This document shows positions 18,147-27,979 of a DNA stretch of 64,000 bases, one piece after another. How positions within the stretch are numbered: the first letter of the stretch is position 1; each line of letters starts with the position of its first letter. The stretch is from an uncultured Gammaproteobacteria bacterium (lineage in GTDB: Bacteria; Pseudomonadota; Gammaproteobacteria; Pseudomonadales; Pseudohongiellaceae), in contig CAJXRP010000013.1 of assembly GCA_913060495.1 (NCBI GenBank), positions 35,479 to 99,478 on the forward strand, given 5' to 3'. Below the pieces are notes generated by a model. It did not search any database. It was not told the DNA's origin and saw nothing but the letters and a program-made list of their open reading frames with translations. The translations under genes were made by a program, and so were the position numbers.

Positions 18147-19103
18147 CTATTGATCGAACGATTCCAAGGTGAAGCTTGCAGTTACCGCATCGGTGAGAAG
18201 AAAGACAACATTTGTCACAACAGAAACAGACCCGTTTAAATTCACCTCTAATGCTGGAATTCGCAAGCGCCCATCTACCGTAGAATACTCGGCGATTCCT
18301 TCAAAGCTATCCCTGCGGGGAATTGCACTCTCTGGATTTGCACGGATAACCACATTCGGCGAAGACGCCACTGCATTAAAATTCATACTGATCAAATCGG
18401 CTCCAGAATCGATGCTGACAGATGTAATTAATAATCCAGTCGCGGATTCAAAAACATGGGGTGCCGCACTAAAACGCTGTGTGACCTCAGCATTGATGTA
18501 GAGGAAGTCTCCAGGATCATTGTAAACCGGTGTAATATGAGGTGCTTCCGGCGCCTTCACACCGAGTGAGACGAATGGCAATGCATCGATCTCATCAACA
18601 GTATCCATGCCATCGCCTAGCACAGTCGCAAAAACCGTGAAGCCACCATTGCTCATATCCAACGATGCACTATTGTCTCTGACATTGACGAACCACTGAT
18701 TCGTGGCGCTGTTTGGGTCGCCGTCCAATTTAGCCATGGCAACTGTGCCACGGGTATTGGAGACACCAAACTCGTTTTGGATGGGCGGATCTGAAGGCAC
18801 GTCTATCGGCCCTTCAAACGAGCGAAAGCGGAAACCTCCCCCCTGAACTACGAAATTATCGACGGCACGATGAATATAGGTGCCGTTATAGTCGTTACGG
18901 TTAACGTAGTTTAAGAAATTCTGCACTGTGCCTGGCGCTGTATCATCCAATAACTCCATCGAAAAATCGCCAATACCGGTACTGATACGGACTATGGTCC
19001 CCGCCAGAGCTGCTGGGGCATAGGCAAAGACGAAACAAAGGGCTAGGGGAATTGAGGCGCTGACAAATCTTTTGCCTAGGCTGCGCCGACTAACTGCGGT
19101 CAT
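18147..19103 (-). CDS. Exported cyclophilin-type peptidyl-prolyl isomerase with extra C-terminal domain
   Basis: A 318-residue exported protein. The signal peptide (about 1-34) ends APAALA. The cyclophilin domain (about 35-185) has FSMELLDDTAPGTVQNFLNYV, the catalytic Arg region YIHRAVDNFVVQGGGF, and ATNQWFVNV. It catalyses Xaa-Pro isomerisation and assists envelope protein folding. About 130 further residues rich in Ser, Val and Asn follow with no motif I recognise; they look like a beta-sandwich. Bacterial PpiA-like proteins normally end after the cyclophilin domain. RBS GGAG precedes the ATG. Confidence 0.88.
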   Translation of the reverse strand: MTAVSRRSLGKRFVSASIPLALCFVFAYAPAALAGTIVRISTGIGDFSMELLDDTAPGTVQNFLNYVNRNDYNGTYIHRAVDNFVVQGGGFRFRSFEGPIDVPSDPPIQNEFGVSNTRGTVAMAKLDGDPNSATNQWFVNVRDNSASLDMSNGGFTVFATVLGDGMDTVDEIDALPFVSLGVKAPEAPHITPVYNDPGDFLYINAEVTQRFSAAPHVFESATGLLITSVSIDSGADLISMNFNAVASSPNVVIRANPESAIPRRDSFEGIAEYSTVDGRLRIPALEVNLNGSVSVVTNVVFLLTDAVTASFTLESFDQ

Positions 19104-19404
19104 GGAGACTCCTGAAACTAAGACTATTATAGGCCTTTTTAATACCTATCTGACCGAGGCAGCATAGGTTAAGTTCCGTTAAGATTCAACTCCCATTCCG
19201 AATCCCCAGACTCCCTCAGGAGGTGCTCATGGTAGTGCAACACATATTCGCTTCAGGCCCTAATTCCGGAGCCCTCGGGCCACCGAGCTGAGATCTTTAG
19301 CTGGCGATTCATAAGTGGTTTATGATATAACATGCGGCCTTTCTAGATACTCCAACCAGAAAGTTTTTATCTAATCGTTCAGTAAAAATGGATCCGTTTC
19401 TTCA
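19104..19404. other. Divergent intergenic region between cyclophilin and Hsp70 genes
   Basis: It holds promoters for both sides. On the minus strand a perfect -10 (TATAAT, 19126-19131) lies about 25 bases before the cyclophilin ATG, with a poor -35. On the plus strand TATGAT/TATAAC (19321-19331) precedes the Hsp70 gene. Between them is a mini reading frame of 20 codons (19229-19291) behind a consensus AGGAGG (19219-19224), not supported as a gene. Confidence 0.4.
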
Positions 19405-20925
19405 GTGCAAAATCATCAAGACTCACTTCCCGGTTTCGAAACGCCAAATCAAGATTCTCCTGAAGAGAAAGGCGACGCTTTACAAGAAAATAAGCGCCCT
19501 TCTATCGGCATCGGAATAGACTACGGCACAAGTAATAGCGCCGCTGCCATATTTGATGGCAGCACAGTTCACCTTGTACAACTTGAACGGCATTCCGTCA
19601 TCATGCCTTCCGCGACTTATATAGATAAAGACTTCAGGATCAGCACTGGCCAAGGTGCGATCAATCACTATATAGAGAGCAACACAGGAAGAACCGTTGA
19701 ATTAAGCGCGGAGATCCTAGGCGAAGGCAGAACGACCACCGGCCAGATCGGCGACAAGGGTCTGCCCGAAGAAGGCAACACACAACTTGTATATGGACAA
19801 TCATTTGTAGATGGCGGTCAACAAGGCAGACTCTTTAGAGGCATAAAAAGGTTGCTAGGCAGCACGGACTCACCACGGCTGATGGTGTTCGACCGGGCAT
19901 TTCGACTAGTCGCTCTAATCACTCCGCTGCTGCTTAGAATACGAAAGAGTATCGAACTCCAACTTCCCAGCGCAGTAACAGCCCCAGTCATAATCAACCA
20001 TGCGTGTATTGGACATCCAGTAAATTTCGAAGGCAGCGCTGAGAATCGCAATCGGGCTGCTCTCGACATGCTATCTGAAGCCTATGGCTACGCTGAATTC
20101 GTTAATCAGGCCTATTATCCAGAGCCAATCGCTGCCGCCCTAAGCTATCTTCATGAAAATCAGGAGCAGTCGGCACAATCTCAAATTCTGCTCGCCGTCG
20201 ATTTTGGTGGAGGCACGCTCGATTTATGCCTTATTCGCCGCGAACAGTCAGAATTTGAAGTCATGGCAACTCACGGCATTGGCCTGGGTGGAGACCACAT
20301 CGACCAGGTGCTGTTTAAGAAACTTCTGTTTCCACTTCTCGGAAAAGGCGAACGCTGGAAGCGCGCAGGAGAAGACAGAGAGATAGAGACACTGTTCCCC
20401 TTTGAGGAATATGAAGACCTTTTGCTAAACTGGGCTATCAGCTACATGCTCAATCAGAACAAGTTCACCACGCCACTGATGAAGAGAATTAGCGTGGGCG
20501 ACGAAGCATCTATCAAGTTTCAACGTCTCTACGATATGATTAAGAGCAACTATAGCTACTTGGTTTTTCAATGCATTAAGGAATTGAAGGCAGAACTGTC
20601 CGAGGCTGAAACAGCTAAGTTAGACATACCTGAGCTCGATATTGAATTCGAACTAAGTCGACAAGAGTTTGAACTGATGATTGGCGATCTACTCGACAAG
20701 TTTAGCCAGTCGATATCCGACCTATTACAGCGCGTCGACTTGCAAAGCAGTGATATTGATCTGGTGATTCGAACAGGGGGCTCTTCGCTAATACCCGCTG
20801 TAAAACGCATTTTGGAAGCGCAGTTTCCTGGCAAAGTGATCGAACACGACCCTTTTACTAGCGTAGCCGCGGGGCTTGCTATAGCTGACTATGAAGGATT
20901 GGGAGAAAAATTAGCGCAGGCATGA
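19405..20925 (+). CDS. Hsp70 family protein (YegD-like)
   Basis: A 506-residue Hsp70-type ATPase similar to YegD. After a 30-residue polar leader comes the phosphate-1 loop GIGIDYGTSNSAAAI, then LLAVDFGGGTLDLCLI (phosphate-2) and VIRTGGSSLIPAVK (adenosine motif). The protein stops after the nucleotide-binding domain plus an internal insertion; the normal beta-sandwich substrate-binding domain is absent, as in YegD. The start is GTG at 19405; an ATG 17 bases upstream is in another frame. The YegD group is poorly characterised. No J protein or GrpE is adjacent. Confidence 0.87.
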   Translation: MQNHQDSLPGFETPNQDSPEEKGDALQENKRPSIGIGIDYGTSNSAAAIFDGSTVHLVQLERHSVIMPSATYIDKDFRISTGQGAINHYIESNTGRTVELSAEILGEGRTTTGQIGDKGLPEEGNTQLVYGQSFVDGGQQGRLFRGIKRLLGSTDSPRLMVFDRAFRLVALITPLLLRIRKSIELQLPSAVTAPVIINHACIGHPVNFEGSAENRNRAALDMLSEAYGYAEFVNQAYYPEPIAAALSYLHENQEQSAQSQILLAVDFGGGTLDLCLIRREQSEFEVMATHGIGLGGDHIDQVLFKKLLFPLLGKGERWKRAGEDREIETLFPFEEYEDLLLNWAISYMLNQNKFTTPLMKRISVGDEASIKFQRLYDMIKSNYSYLVFQCIKELKAELSEAETAKLDIPELDIEFELSRQEFELMIGDLLDKFSQSISDLLQRVDLQSSDIDLVIRTGGSSLIPAVKRILEAQFPGKVIEHDPFTSVAAGLAIADYEGLGEKLAQA

Positions 20926-20942
20926 GTTGCTGCAGCTAATCA

Positions 20943-21506
20943 TTAGAATTCGACGCGAAGTGATTCGGCGGAATCGGCGAAGGACATTGAGTGAATCTGC
21001 CCGTCACGCTGGACGTTTACTAAATTGGCCTGATCTGGCCATACATCTCTTAAAGCAACATGCACCACCGACAGAGCATTTATGTCCTGAAGTTGTACTG
21101 TCTCCTGATAGACCCAGAGAAATTGACCATCGATCTCCTCGCCTACGTACTCAAGGTTCAATTCAATAGCCTCACCTTGCGAATCTTCAGCAGCAACTGC
21201 AAACCGGTTCATCACATAGTTGCTGAAAAGCTTTCTCGAATCAGCCGATTCCATTAAATTCTGCGATTCGCCAAAAACTACACCCGCCGCATGCTCGGCG
21301 TCGTGTATAAAAAAGCGGTGCATGACTTCGATATTGCCAGTGCTATCGTTGAATAGAATGCGTGTTACAGCCGTCTTCTGCTGGTGTGCAGCGCTTAGAC
21401 TAGGTACGAGACAGCACGAGAGTGTTAGCAGCGCGAGAACAAGCGCTCGCAACTTATCTCGCACCGCCTTGATGCTTAGACTAGTTGTCTTGCTCATCAT
21501 CTTCAT
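20943..21506 (-). CDS. DUF6702 family exported protein
   Basis: A 187-residue protein with a signal peptide (about 10-40, ending SLSAAHQQ) and a domain matching DUF6702: KTAVTRILFNDSTGNIEVMHRFFIHDAEH, with paired histidines, and a VYQE..L segment. Function is unknown. Its start overlaps the end of the M1 peptidase gene by 26 bases (ATG at 21506; further ATGs at 21500 and 21497), so the two are translationally coupled. In other bacteria DUF6702 genes also sit next to M1 peptidases, suggesting a shared envelope role (recalled association, not checked). Confidence 0.78.
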   Translation of the reverse strand: MKMMSKTTSLSIKAVRDKLRALVLALLTLSCCLVPSLSAAHQQKTAVTRILFNDSTGNIEVMHRFFIHDAEHAAGVVFGESQNLMESADSRKLFSNYVMNRFAVAAEDSQGEAIELNLEYVGEEIDGQFLWVYQETVQLQDINALSVVHVALRDVWPDQANLVNVQRDGQIHSMSFADSAESLRVEF

Positions 21507-23910
21507 CGGTCTTTAGTTCTGTCTTGATATCTTGCATGACATCACGACCAATCAAGCCGCCACCGCCTTCAGATTTAAAGCTCTCGATGCGCGAAGGAAT
21601 TATGCGCCGTGGATAATAGTTATTCTCTATATCCGCGTCGGCTGTTTCCTGCATTGGGTCGATCGTTATACTGCGCAACTCATTTTCACTGACGATCAGC
21701 TTCTTGACTTGAGCTGCATCTCTGCGCCATATCTCAGCGGGTAGCCGCATCTCTTCCTTGCTTCCATCGGCGTATTCCATCTCCAAAATTACTGGCATGA
21801 CCAGACCTCCCGCATTGGAAAGCTCCAGAATGTAATAGTTCAGATCTTCCGAAACAGCTCTATCGAGAACTTCGCGCTCCCAATCTTCGAGACCATCTAA
21901 GAAGCTGTTGTAAGCGTTTCGCTCCTTGTTGGTAACAGTAAACTGGTCGTTGTCATCGTAGAAATCGCGTATGTCAGTATTGCGCTCAACCCAGGTCTGC
22001 TTTCCCTCTTCACGATTACGCTGAATGTACAGCGAAGGAGGCAATGCCTTCTCGGTCTCGCGCTGACGGGCATAATCGATATCTGGATTCTCAGTATCCA
22101 TACGCATCTGATAGACACGATCAAGAGAGATATCTACGTGATCGGTAGTGTAAAACCAACCTCTCCAGAACCAATCCAGATCGATACCCGACGCCTCTTC
22201 CATGGTGCGGAAAAAATCTGCTGGCGTAGGGCGCTTAAATTCCCACTGTCGCGAATATTCTTTGAAGGCGAAATCGAAAAGCTCGCGACCCATAATAGTC
22301 TCACGCAGGATATTGATCGCAGTAGCTGGCTTTGAGTAAGCGTTAGGCCCCAAACGCAGCACGCTATCGGACTGCGTCATGATTGGAACCTGCCGCTCGG
22401 AAAGCATGTAGTCAGTGATGTACCTAGGTTCCACACCCCACGGTATCTCTGCATCCCATTCACGGCCAGCTACGGAATCTAAGTAGCTATTGATCCCCTC
22501 ATCCATCCAGGTCCACTGACGCTCATCTGAATTAACGATCATTGGGAAATAGAAGTGTCCCACTTCATGAATGACGACTCCAATTAGGAAGCGCTTCTCT
22601 GCCAACGAGTAGGTTCGAGACCCATCGTCCTGCAGCGTAGTACGCGGTCCATTAAAGGTAATCATTGGATATTCCATGCCGCCGACAAAACCAGCGTTCA
22701 GGGAAATTGCCGTCGGATAAGGGAAATCGAAAGAAAAGCGACTATAGACTTCAAGGGTATGGATGACGACTTCGGTGGATAAATCCGACCAGAGCGTTCC
22801 ACCCTCTTTCGGATAATAGGACATGGCCATGACCATTTCCTGATCAGCGCCTTCTTGATGGTGCCCTTTCGCGTCCCAAATAAACTTTCTTGAAGAACCC
22901 CAGGCAAAGTCACGTACATTCTCCGCAGCGAACCGCCAAGTCTTCGTGTCATCTACTCCTTCGCTCTCATTCTCGAGGGCTTCTTCGGGAGTAACGATGA
23001 ATACGGGCCTGTCGGCTGTCTCAGCCTCTTGCAGACGGTCGCGCTGTTCTCTTGTTAGAACTTGATTAGCGTTCTGTAGCTCACCTGTAGCTGCCACGAT
23101 ATGATCAGAGGGCACGGTAAGCGCAACTTCGTAGTCACCAAATTCTAATGTGAACTCACCTGAGCCTAGAAACTCTTTATTCGTCCATCCTTCGTAGTCG
23201 GTGTAGGCAACTAGGCGTGGGAACCATTGAGAAATCGCAAACAGATAGTTGCCACCTTCGTTCTCATCGTCCGGAAAATATTCATAACCACCGCGAGGTC
23301 GAAGCACATCTCCATTTACGACGTTATAGGCATAATCAATTTCGAATTCTACATCCTGGCCAGAACTCAGCGGGCGCGCTAGATCGATGCGCATCAGCGT
23401 GCCGACTACGGTATGTGGAAGATCATTACCGGAACTGTCACGGACCGAGTTGATTTCATAGCCAAGATCGGCATCTTCATTGTATTGAATAGTACGCAGC
23501 TGGCCTAAGCTGATGCGTGCAGGAGAATCGGAATCGGGGCTGCTACCGTTAAACGTAGAACTCATATTGCCAATTGAATCGCTGCGGAAACGGTTCTGGT
23601 CTAGTTGCAACCAAAGATAACCTAGCGTATCGGGGGAATTATTTTGATAGCGTATCGTCTCGGTGCCTGAAATTCGCTGAGCATCTTCGTCGAGGGCTAC
23701 ATCTATCTCATAGTCTACCTCTTGCTGCCAATATTGGTGACCGGGCTGACCGGATGCGTTCCTGTAAACATTTGGAGTGGGTAAGACTTCATCCAATTGA
23801 CGAAACTTATCCTGGTACGATCCCTTGGTTTGCTGAATGCCTTGTGCAAATAATAGTGAACTGCTGAATAGCGCGCTGATAGCAGCTGTAAGCAAGACGA
23901 TTCTCTTCAT
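21481..23910 (-). CDS. M1 family zinc metallopeptidase, exported
   Basis: An 809-residue gluzincin aminopeptidase. The signal peptide is about residues 1-22. The catalytic centre has GGMEYP (substrate N-terminus recognition, cf. GAMEN), the zinc site HEVGH and the third ligand Glu 19 residues later in WMDEGINSYLDS. The arm FWRGWFYTTDHVDI and the C-terminal region are helical. Such enzymes clip N-terminal residues from peptides in the periplasm or at the cell surface. It is followed by the overlapping DUF6702 gene. Confidence 0.92.
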   Translation of the reverse strand: MKRIVLLTAAISALFSSSLLFAQGIQQTKGSYQDKFRQLDEVLPTPNVYRNASGQPGHQYWQQEVDYEIDVALDEDAQRISGTETIRYQNNSPDTLGYLWLQLDQNRFRSDSIGNMSSTFNGSSPDSDSPARISLGQLRTIQYNEDADLGYEINSVRDSSGNDLPHTVVGTLMRIDLARPLSSGQDVEFEIDYAYNVVNGDVLRPRGGYEYFPDDENEGGNYLFAISQWFPRLVAYTDYEGWTNKEFLGSGEFTLEFGDYEVALTVPSDHIVAATGELQNANQVLTREQRDRLQEAETADRPVFIVTPEEALENESEGVDDTKTWRFAAENVRDFAWGSSRKFIWDAKGHHQEGADQEMVMAMSYYPKEGGTLWSDLSTEVVIHTLEVYSRFSFDFPYPTAISLNAGFVGGMEYPMITFNGPRTTLQDDGSRTYSLAEKRFLIGVVIHEVGHFYFPMIVNSDERQWTWMDEGINSYLDSVAGREWDAEIPWGVEPRYITDYMLSERQVPIMTQSDSVLRLGPNAYSKPATAINILRETIMGRELFDFAFKEYSRQWEFKRPTPADFFRTMEEASGIDLDWFWRGWFYTTDHVDISLDRVYQMRMDTENPDIDYARQRETEKALPPSLYIQRNREEGKQTWVERNTDIRDFYDDNDQFTVTNKERNAYNSFLDGLEDWEREVLDRAVSEDLNYYILELSNAGGLVMPVILEMEYADGSKEEMRLPAEIWRRDAAQVKKLIVSENELRSITIDPMQETADADIENNYYPRRIIPSRIESFKSEGGGGLIGRDVMQDIKTELKTDEDDEQDN

Positions 23911-24042
23911 AACGACCGATCTCCAAATAGTACGTTCTACCTAGGCTTGTCCTAGTATCATGGCTGCGAATAATACCGCGTTTTGTTCTATTTGTGGCCA
24001 TCCATTTAATATCCTTCTTTGTTCTGATGTAAACTGAATCTC

Positions 24043-25266
24043 ATGGACCTCATCCTCATCGCAATTCCGTTTTTCTTCCTGCTAATTTTTATCGAATTGG
24101 CTTACGGCTGGCTACGTGGAAACAATACATATCGCCTCAATGACAGTATAAACAGCCTTTCGATGGGTAGTCTAAGCCGTCTTCAAGGGCTTGTAATACT
24201 TGGTTTTTCTGGCTCTATCTATGAAATCGTAGTGGCTAAGTGGCAACTCACACAGCTGGCAGACGACGCCCTATGGGTCTGGGTAAGCTGCTTCATACTC
24301 TACGACTTCGCCTATTACTGGAAACACCGCTTCGGACACGAGGTCGCCCTATTCTGGGGCTCTCACGTAGCACATCATCAGAGCGAGGATTACAATCTAA
24401 GCACTGCTTTGCGTCAAACCAGCATCGATTTCCATGGCTTCTTATTCTACCTCCCCTTCTTCTTTCTAGGCTTTCCGGCAGAAATCCTTTTCACTGTTGT
24501 AAGCCTGAACTTGATCTATCAATTCTGGGTTCATACCGAGCATGTGCCCAAACTTGGCCCAATCGAATGGTTATTCGTCACTCCCTCGAATCATCGCGTT
24601 CACCATGCTCGAAATAAAATCTATGTCGACAAAAATTACGGAGGCGTATTCATCCTCTGGGATCGATTGTTCGGCAGCTTTCAGGACGAGCTCGCAGAAG
24701 AAGCTGCCGTCTATGGATTACGCAAACCGTTGAATAGCTGGAATCCAATCTGGGCTAACGTACACGTGTACTGGAGACTAGCCTTGGATTTCCTTTCGAT
24801 GCCGGGGATAACTAACAAACTAAAACTCTTATTCAAACCGCCAGGTTGGGGCAGTGAGCTACAGCAGAGCAACTGCAAACTCGGCAAAGGAAAGGTCGAC
24901 CTCAGCGCGCGATTCGACCCAGAAATATCAACATTTAGCCTAGTTTATACCTTCATCCAATTTCTATTTACTGTCGTTTTAAGTTTGGCAGTACTTCTTG
25001 GGGCAGCATCACTGAGTTACACGCTGCTAAGTCTAGCCGTGGTTTATCTGTTCTTCGCCTACTTCGTTGCTGGAACTTTGCTCGAGGGTAAGGAATTCGC
25101 ACTTACTCTTGAAATAGTGCGATTAGTATTTCTGCTGCCCTGTCTATTATTACTGGAACTAAACCCAGTAGTAACGGGGCTGCTGATCGTCAATGTGATC
25201 ATCTCCCTGCCTTTACTGCTAACCATTGGGTCGAAGCGGATTCAAATTTTAGCGACAAACCAATAA
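24043..25266 (+). CDS. Sterol desaturase / fatty acid hydroxylase family protein
   Basis: A 407-residue membrane protein with a fatty-acid hydroxylase di-iron domain (about 85-235). The histidine boxes are KHRFGH, HVAHH, HTEHV and NHRVHH, with the usual NYGGVFILWDRLFGSF after the last. Four hydrophobic segments surround the domain, and a further 150-residue hydrophobic tail has about four more helices. Family members hydroxylate or desaturate lipids, including ether lipids and hopanoids; the substrate here is unknown. It is transcribed divergently from the M1 peptidase gene. Confidence 0.88.
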   Translation: MDLILIAIPFFFLLIFIELAYGWLRGNNTYRLNDSINSLSMGSLSRLQGLVILGFSGSIYEIVVAKWQLTQLADDALWVWVSCFILYDFAYYWKHRFGHEVALFWGSHVAHHQSEDYNLSTALRQTSIDFHGFLFYLPFFFLGFPAEILFTVVSLNLIYQFWVHTEHVPKLGPIEWLFVTPSNHRVHHARNKIYVDKNYGGVFILWDRLFGSFQDELAEEAAVYGLRKPLNSWNPIWANVHVYWRLALDFLSMPGITNKLKLLFKPPGWGSELQQSNCKLGKGKVDLSARFDPEISTFSLVYTFIQFLFTVVLSLAVLLGAASLSYTLLSLAVVYLFFAYFVAGTLLEGKEFALTLEIVRLVFLLPCLLLLELNPVVTGLLIVNVIISLPLLLTIGSKRIQILATNQ

Positions 25267-25514
25267 CAACCGATGCCGCTCTTTCTCAGTGGCACTCTCT
25301 GAATTCGTCGATAATTCTGACTTAGCCACTTACTAGCAACAACAGAAAAAAGAGGCAGAAATTCCGATTAGACCCCGAGGATGAGGCCTAGATCAGAATA
25401 CCTGCCCCCTCGCCAGCGAGCACCACTCGCAGAAAAAAATCTAGGGGAATAGAAATTCTTATTGAGATTACATCGGGGTTGCAATCGGTTGATTACGGAC
25501 TAAGGCGGATACTG

Positions 25515-26255
25515 CTAAATTCTAGTGAGGGGAAAATCCAATAGCAATTCGCCGGTTACTGGATCGCGTAATTCGAATTGCGCCTGCTGCGCTTTATCCA
25601 ATGCATCAGTAAAAGTCGAACCACTTTCAATATTGCTCAAAATAAATGCTACTCGCGTGGTGATACTGCCCGCTGGAGGTATATTTAGCGGAATAAATTC
25701 ATAGCCTTCGGATTCACTCAACATGCCCTGCACAGTGGACTCGACGCTAAGGCTTGAGCCGGGAATTCTGCTCCTCACAGCTCTAAATAGAAAAACCTCG
25801 CCATCACCATCGGTCATCCTCAGGAAAACATTGACCTGCTTCGTAAACAATTCAAGATTCCCCACTCGCAATGAAGGCGTATAGATCGGGTAACTAAAGC
25901 CCACCTCGATAATTCCATTGCTAGAGCTATCGGTAATCAGCTCGTTACTAATCTGCTCCCCGGTTAGACCCGTTCCTACCTGACTGGGTAGCAAGATAAA
26001 ATAGTACGCAATTACCGGGACCAGTGCGGGCACACAAACAGTCAGCCCGTATATACCTGGCCTTCCAGAAAAAAGTGGATTAAAAGGGTAAGCTGCGATT
26101 AGCGCCGACATTATCGCTAGTGATAATAGTGCAGCTCGAATAAATAATGGCTCGCTGCCGATTCTAGCGGGATTCTGGGCGATAAAGATCACCAACGCTA
26201 CAGCGATAAGAAGCGCTGTAACACAGATGATGATTTTTTTAAGCGTGGTATTCAT
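25515..26255 (-). CDS. Membrane protein of unknown function
   Basis: A 246-residue protein starting MNTTLKKIIICVTAL. The ATG at 26255 is preferred over a TTG at 26273 because AAGG is well placed before it. Three hydrophobic segments lie in the first 110 residues (about 5-28, 40-60, 70-95), followed by a soluble, beta-rich domain of about 140 residues ending LLLDFPLTRI. I do not recognise the family. It is separated from lipA by 45 bases on the same strand and may be read from that operon. Confidence 0.6.
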   Translation of the reverse strand: MNTTLKKIIICVTALLIAVALVIFIAQNPARIGSEPLFIRAALLSLAIMSALIAAYPFNPLFSGRPGIYGLTVCVPALVPVIAYYFILLPSQVGTGLTGEQISNELITDSSSNGIIEVGFSYPIYTPSLRVGNLELFTKQVNVFLRMTDGDGEVFLFRAVRSRIPGSSLSVESTVQGMLSESEGYEFIPLNIPPAGSITTRVAFILSNIESGSTFTDALDKAQQAQFELRDPVTGELLLDFPLTRI

Positions 26256-26300
26256 GACTGCCTTAACGAGCAATTCAGAAAGGGTGCAGGAACAACAGTC

Positions 26301-27263
26301 TTAGACTTGCTCACCCTGGGCCTGCTTATCCGCGTGGTAGGAAGATCTCACTAAGGGCCCACTAGCAACATGTTTGAACCCTAACTTCTCACCATAAATG
26401 CGCAGCTCTTCGAATTCATCCGGATGTACAAAGCGGTCTACCTTGAGATGATCCTTCGAGGGCTGTAAATACTGGCCCAATGTCACCATGTCGATGTTGT
26501 GTGCAAACAGATCATCCATCACCTGTTTCACCTCACTCAGAGTCTCACCTAGCCCGAGCATCAAACCAGACTTTGTCGTCACCTCGGGTCTAAGAGCCTT
26601 GTATCTTTTTAGTAATTCCAGAGACCAAGCATAGTCGGCGCCGGGCCGGGCTTGCTTATACAATCTAGGAACCGTCTCCAGATTGTGATTAAACACATCC
26701 GGTGGTGTGTCCTTGAGAATATCTAAGGCAATTTCCATCCTGCCACGAAAGTCGGGCACCAATACTTCTACTTGGATGTCTGGAGTCAACCTGCGAGTTT
26801 CACTGATACAGTTCGCAAAATGTTGCGCGCCACTATCTTTCAAGTCATCACGATCAACGGAAGTAATCACCACATAACTTAAGCCCATTTCACTAATGGC
26901 AGCAGCAAGCTCTGTTGGCTCATTCTCATTCAAAGGGTTTGGTTTCCCGTGGGCTACATCGCAGAATGGGCAACGACGCGTGCAAATTTCCCCCATGATC
27001 ATGAAAGTGGCGGTTCCGTTGCTAAAGCATTCCCCTAAATTCGGGCAGGAGGCCTCCTCACAAACTGATGCAAGTTTATGCTCTCTCAACTTCTGTTTGA
27101 TGTGATTAATTTTCGGCGACGCGGGAATCTTTACACGGATCCAACTAGGCTTAGTAGGTAGCTCTGTGGTGGGAATGACCTTAACAGGGATGCGCCTAAC
27201 CTTATCTGCGCCCCTCAGCTTCTCGCCTTCCACTAAGGTATTTCTTCGCTTTCTTTCAGCCAT
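26301..27263 (-). CDS. lipA: Lipoyl synthase
   Basis: A 320-residue radical-SAM enzyme inserting two sulfurs into octanoyl groups on lipoyl domains of pyruvate and 2-oxoglutarate dehydrogenases and GcvH. The auxiliary cluster motif is [12 protein letters not shown] and the SAM cluster motif [10 protein letters not shown]; the C-terminal RSSYHAD serine ligand is present. LipB lies immediately upstream (16 bases), giving the two-step lipoate route together. It ends the long minus-strand block that starts at proA. Confidence 0.97.
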   Translation of the reverse strand: MAERKRRNTLVEGEKLRGADKVRRIPVKVIPTTELPTKPSWIRVKIPASPKINHIKQKLREHKLASVCEEASCPNLGECFSNGTATFMIMGEICTRRCPFCDVAHGKPNPLNENEPTELAAAISEMGLSYVVITSVDRDDLKDSGAQHFANCISETRRLTPDIQVEVLVPDFRGRMEIALDILKDTPPDVFNHNLETVPRLYKQARPGADYAWSLELLKRYKALRPEVTTKSGLMLGLGETLSEVKQVMDDLFAHNIDMVTLGQYLQPSKDHLKVDRFVHPDEFEELRIYGEKLGFKHVASGPLVRSSYHADKQAQGEQV

Positions 27264-27279
27264 TAGATCAGTATCTCAA

Positions 27280-27978
27280 TCAGTCAGATTCGTAATATTC
27301 AGAATAACCTAGTTCACTCAGTAACTTGTTGCTGAGCACCTTACTCACCCTCTGCATGAGCGTGTCAGACGCTTCCACATGATCGGCAATCTGTGTAACG
27401 GCGAGGTTCTCATAGCCGCAGGGGTTGATGCGTGAGAATGGCTCTAGATCCATCTGCACATTCAAGCTCATACCGTGATAGCTCCAGCCATTACGTATAC
27501 GCAAACCCAAGGCCGCTATTTTAGCATCATTCACGTACACACCGGGAGCCTTAGGTCTATTGCTCGCCGCTATGCCAAATTCACCGAGAGTTTGAATGAT
27601 AGCCTGTTCGATAAGATCGACCAGATCACGCACGCCCATCCCGCGCCGCCGCATATTAAGTAATAGATACACCACCAATTGGCCAGGGCCATGATAGGTA
27701 ACCTGACCACCACGGTCTATCTGTACGACGGGGATTTGAGCTGGGCTTAGGATATGCTCCGCTTTACCGGCCTGCCCCTGAGTAAAGACCGGCTTGTGGC
27801 TTAGCAACCAAATTTCGTCGTCGCGCTCATCGATGGCATTTTCAACCAGATAACGCATGGACTTCCAGATTGGCTCATATTCCTGCAGGCCTAATCTACG
27901 GACGATAAGCGAAGGATGGGCTTCACTGCCACCGTGCTTCGATTCTACTTTAAAGTGCTTATAACTGGTGAGTATCAC
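27280..27978 (-). CDS. lipB: Octanoyl-[ACP]:protein N-octanoyltransferase
   Basis: A 232-residue LipB that moves octanoate from acyl-ACP to lipoyl domains through a Cys/Lys site. Signature segments: LSHKPVFTQGQAG, DRGGQVTYHGPGQLVVY, KAPGVYVNDAKIAALGLRIRNGWSYHG (catalytic Lys) and RINPCGYENL (catalytic Cys). The start is GTG at 27978, one base after the ybeD stop, so the genes are coupled. The protein is slightly longer than E. coli LipB at both ends. Confidence 0.96.
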   Translation of the reverse strand: MILTSYKHFKVESKHGGSEAHPSLIVRRLGLQEYEPIWKSMRYLVENAIDERDDEIWLLSHKPVFTQGQAGKAEHILSPAQIPVVQIDRGGQVTYHGPGQLVVYLLLNMRRRGMGVRDLVDLIEQAIIQTLGEFGIAASNRPKAPGVYVNDAKIAALGLRIRNGWSYHGMSLNVQMDLEPFSRINPCGYENLAVTQIADHVEASDTLMQRVSKVLSNKLLSELGYSEYYESD

Positions 27979-27979
27979 C

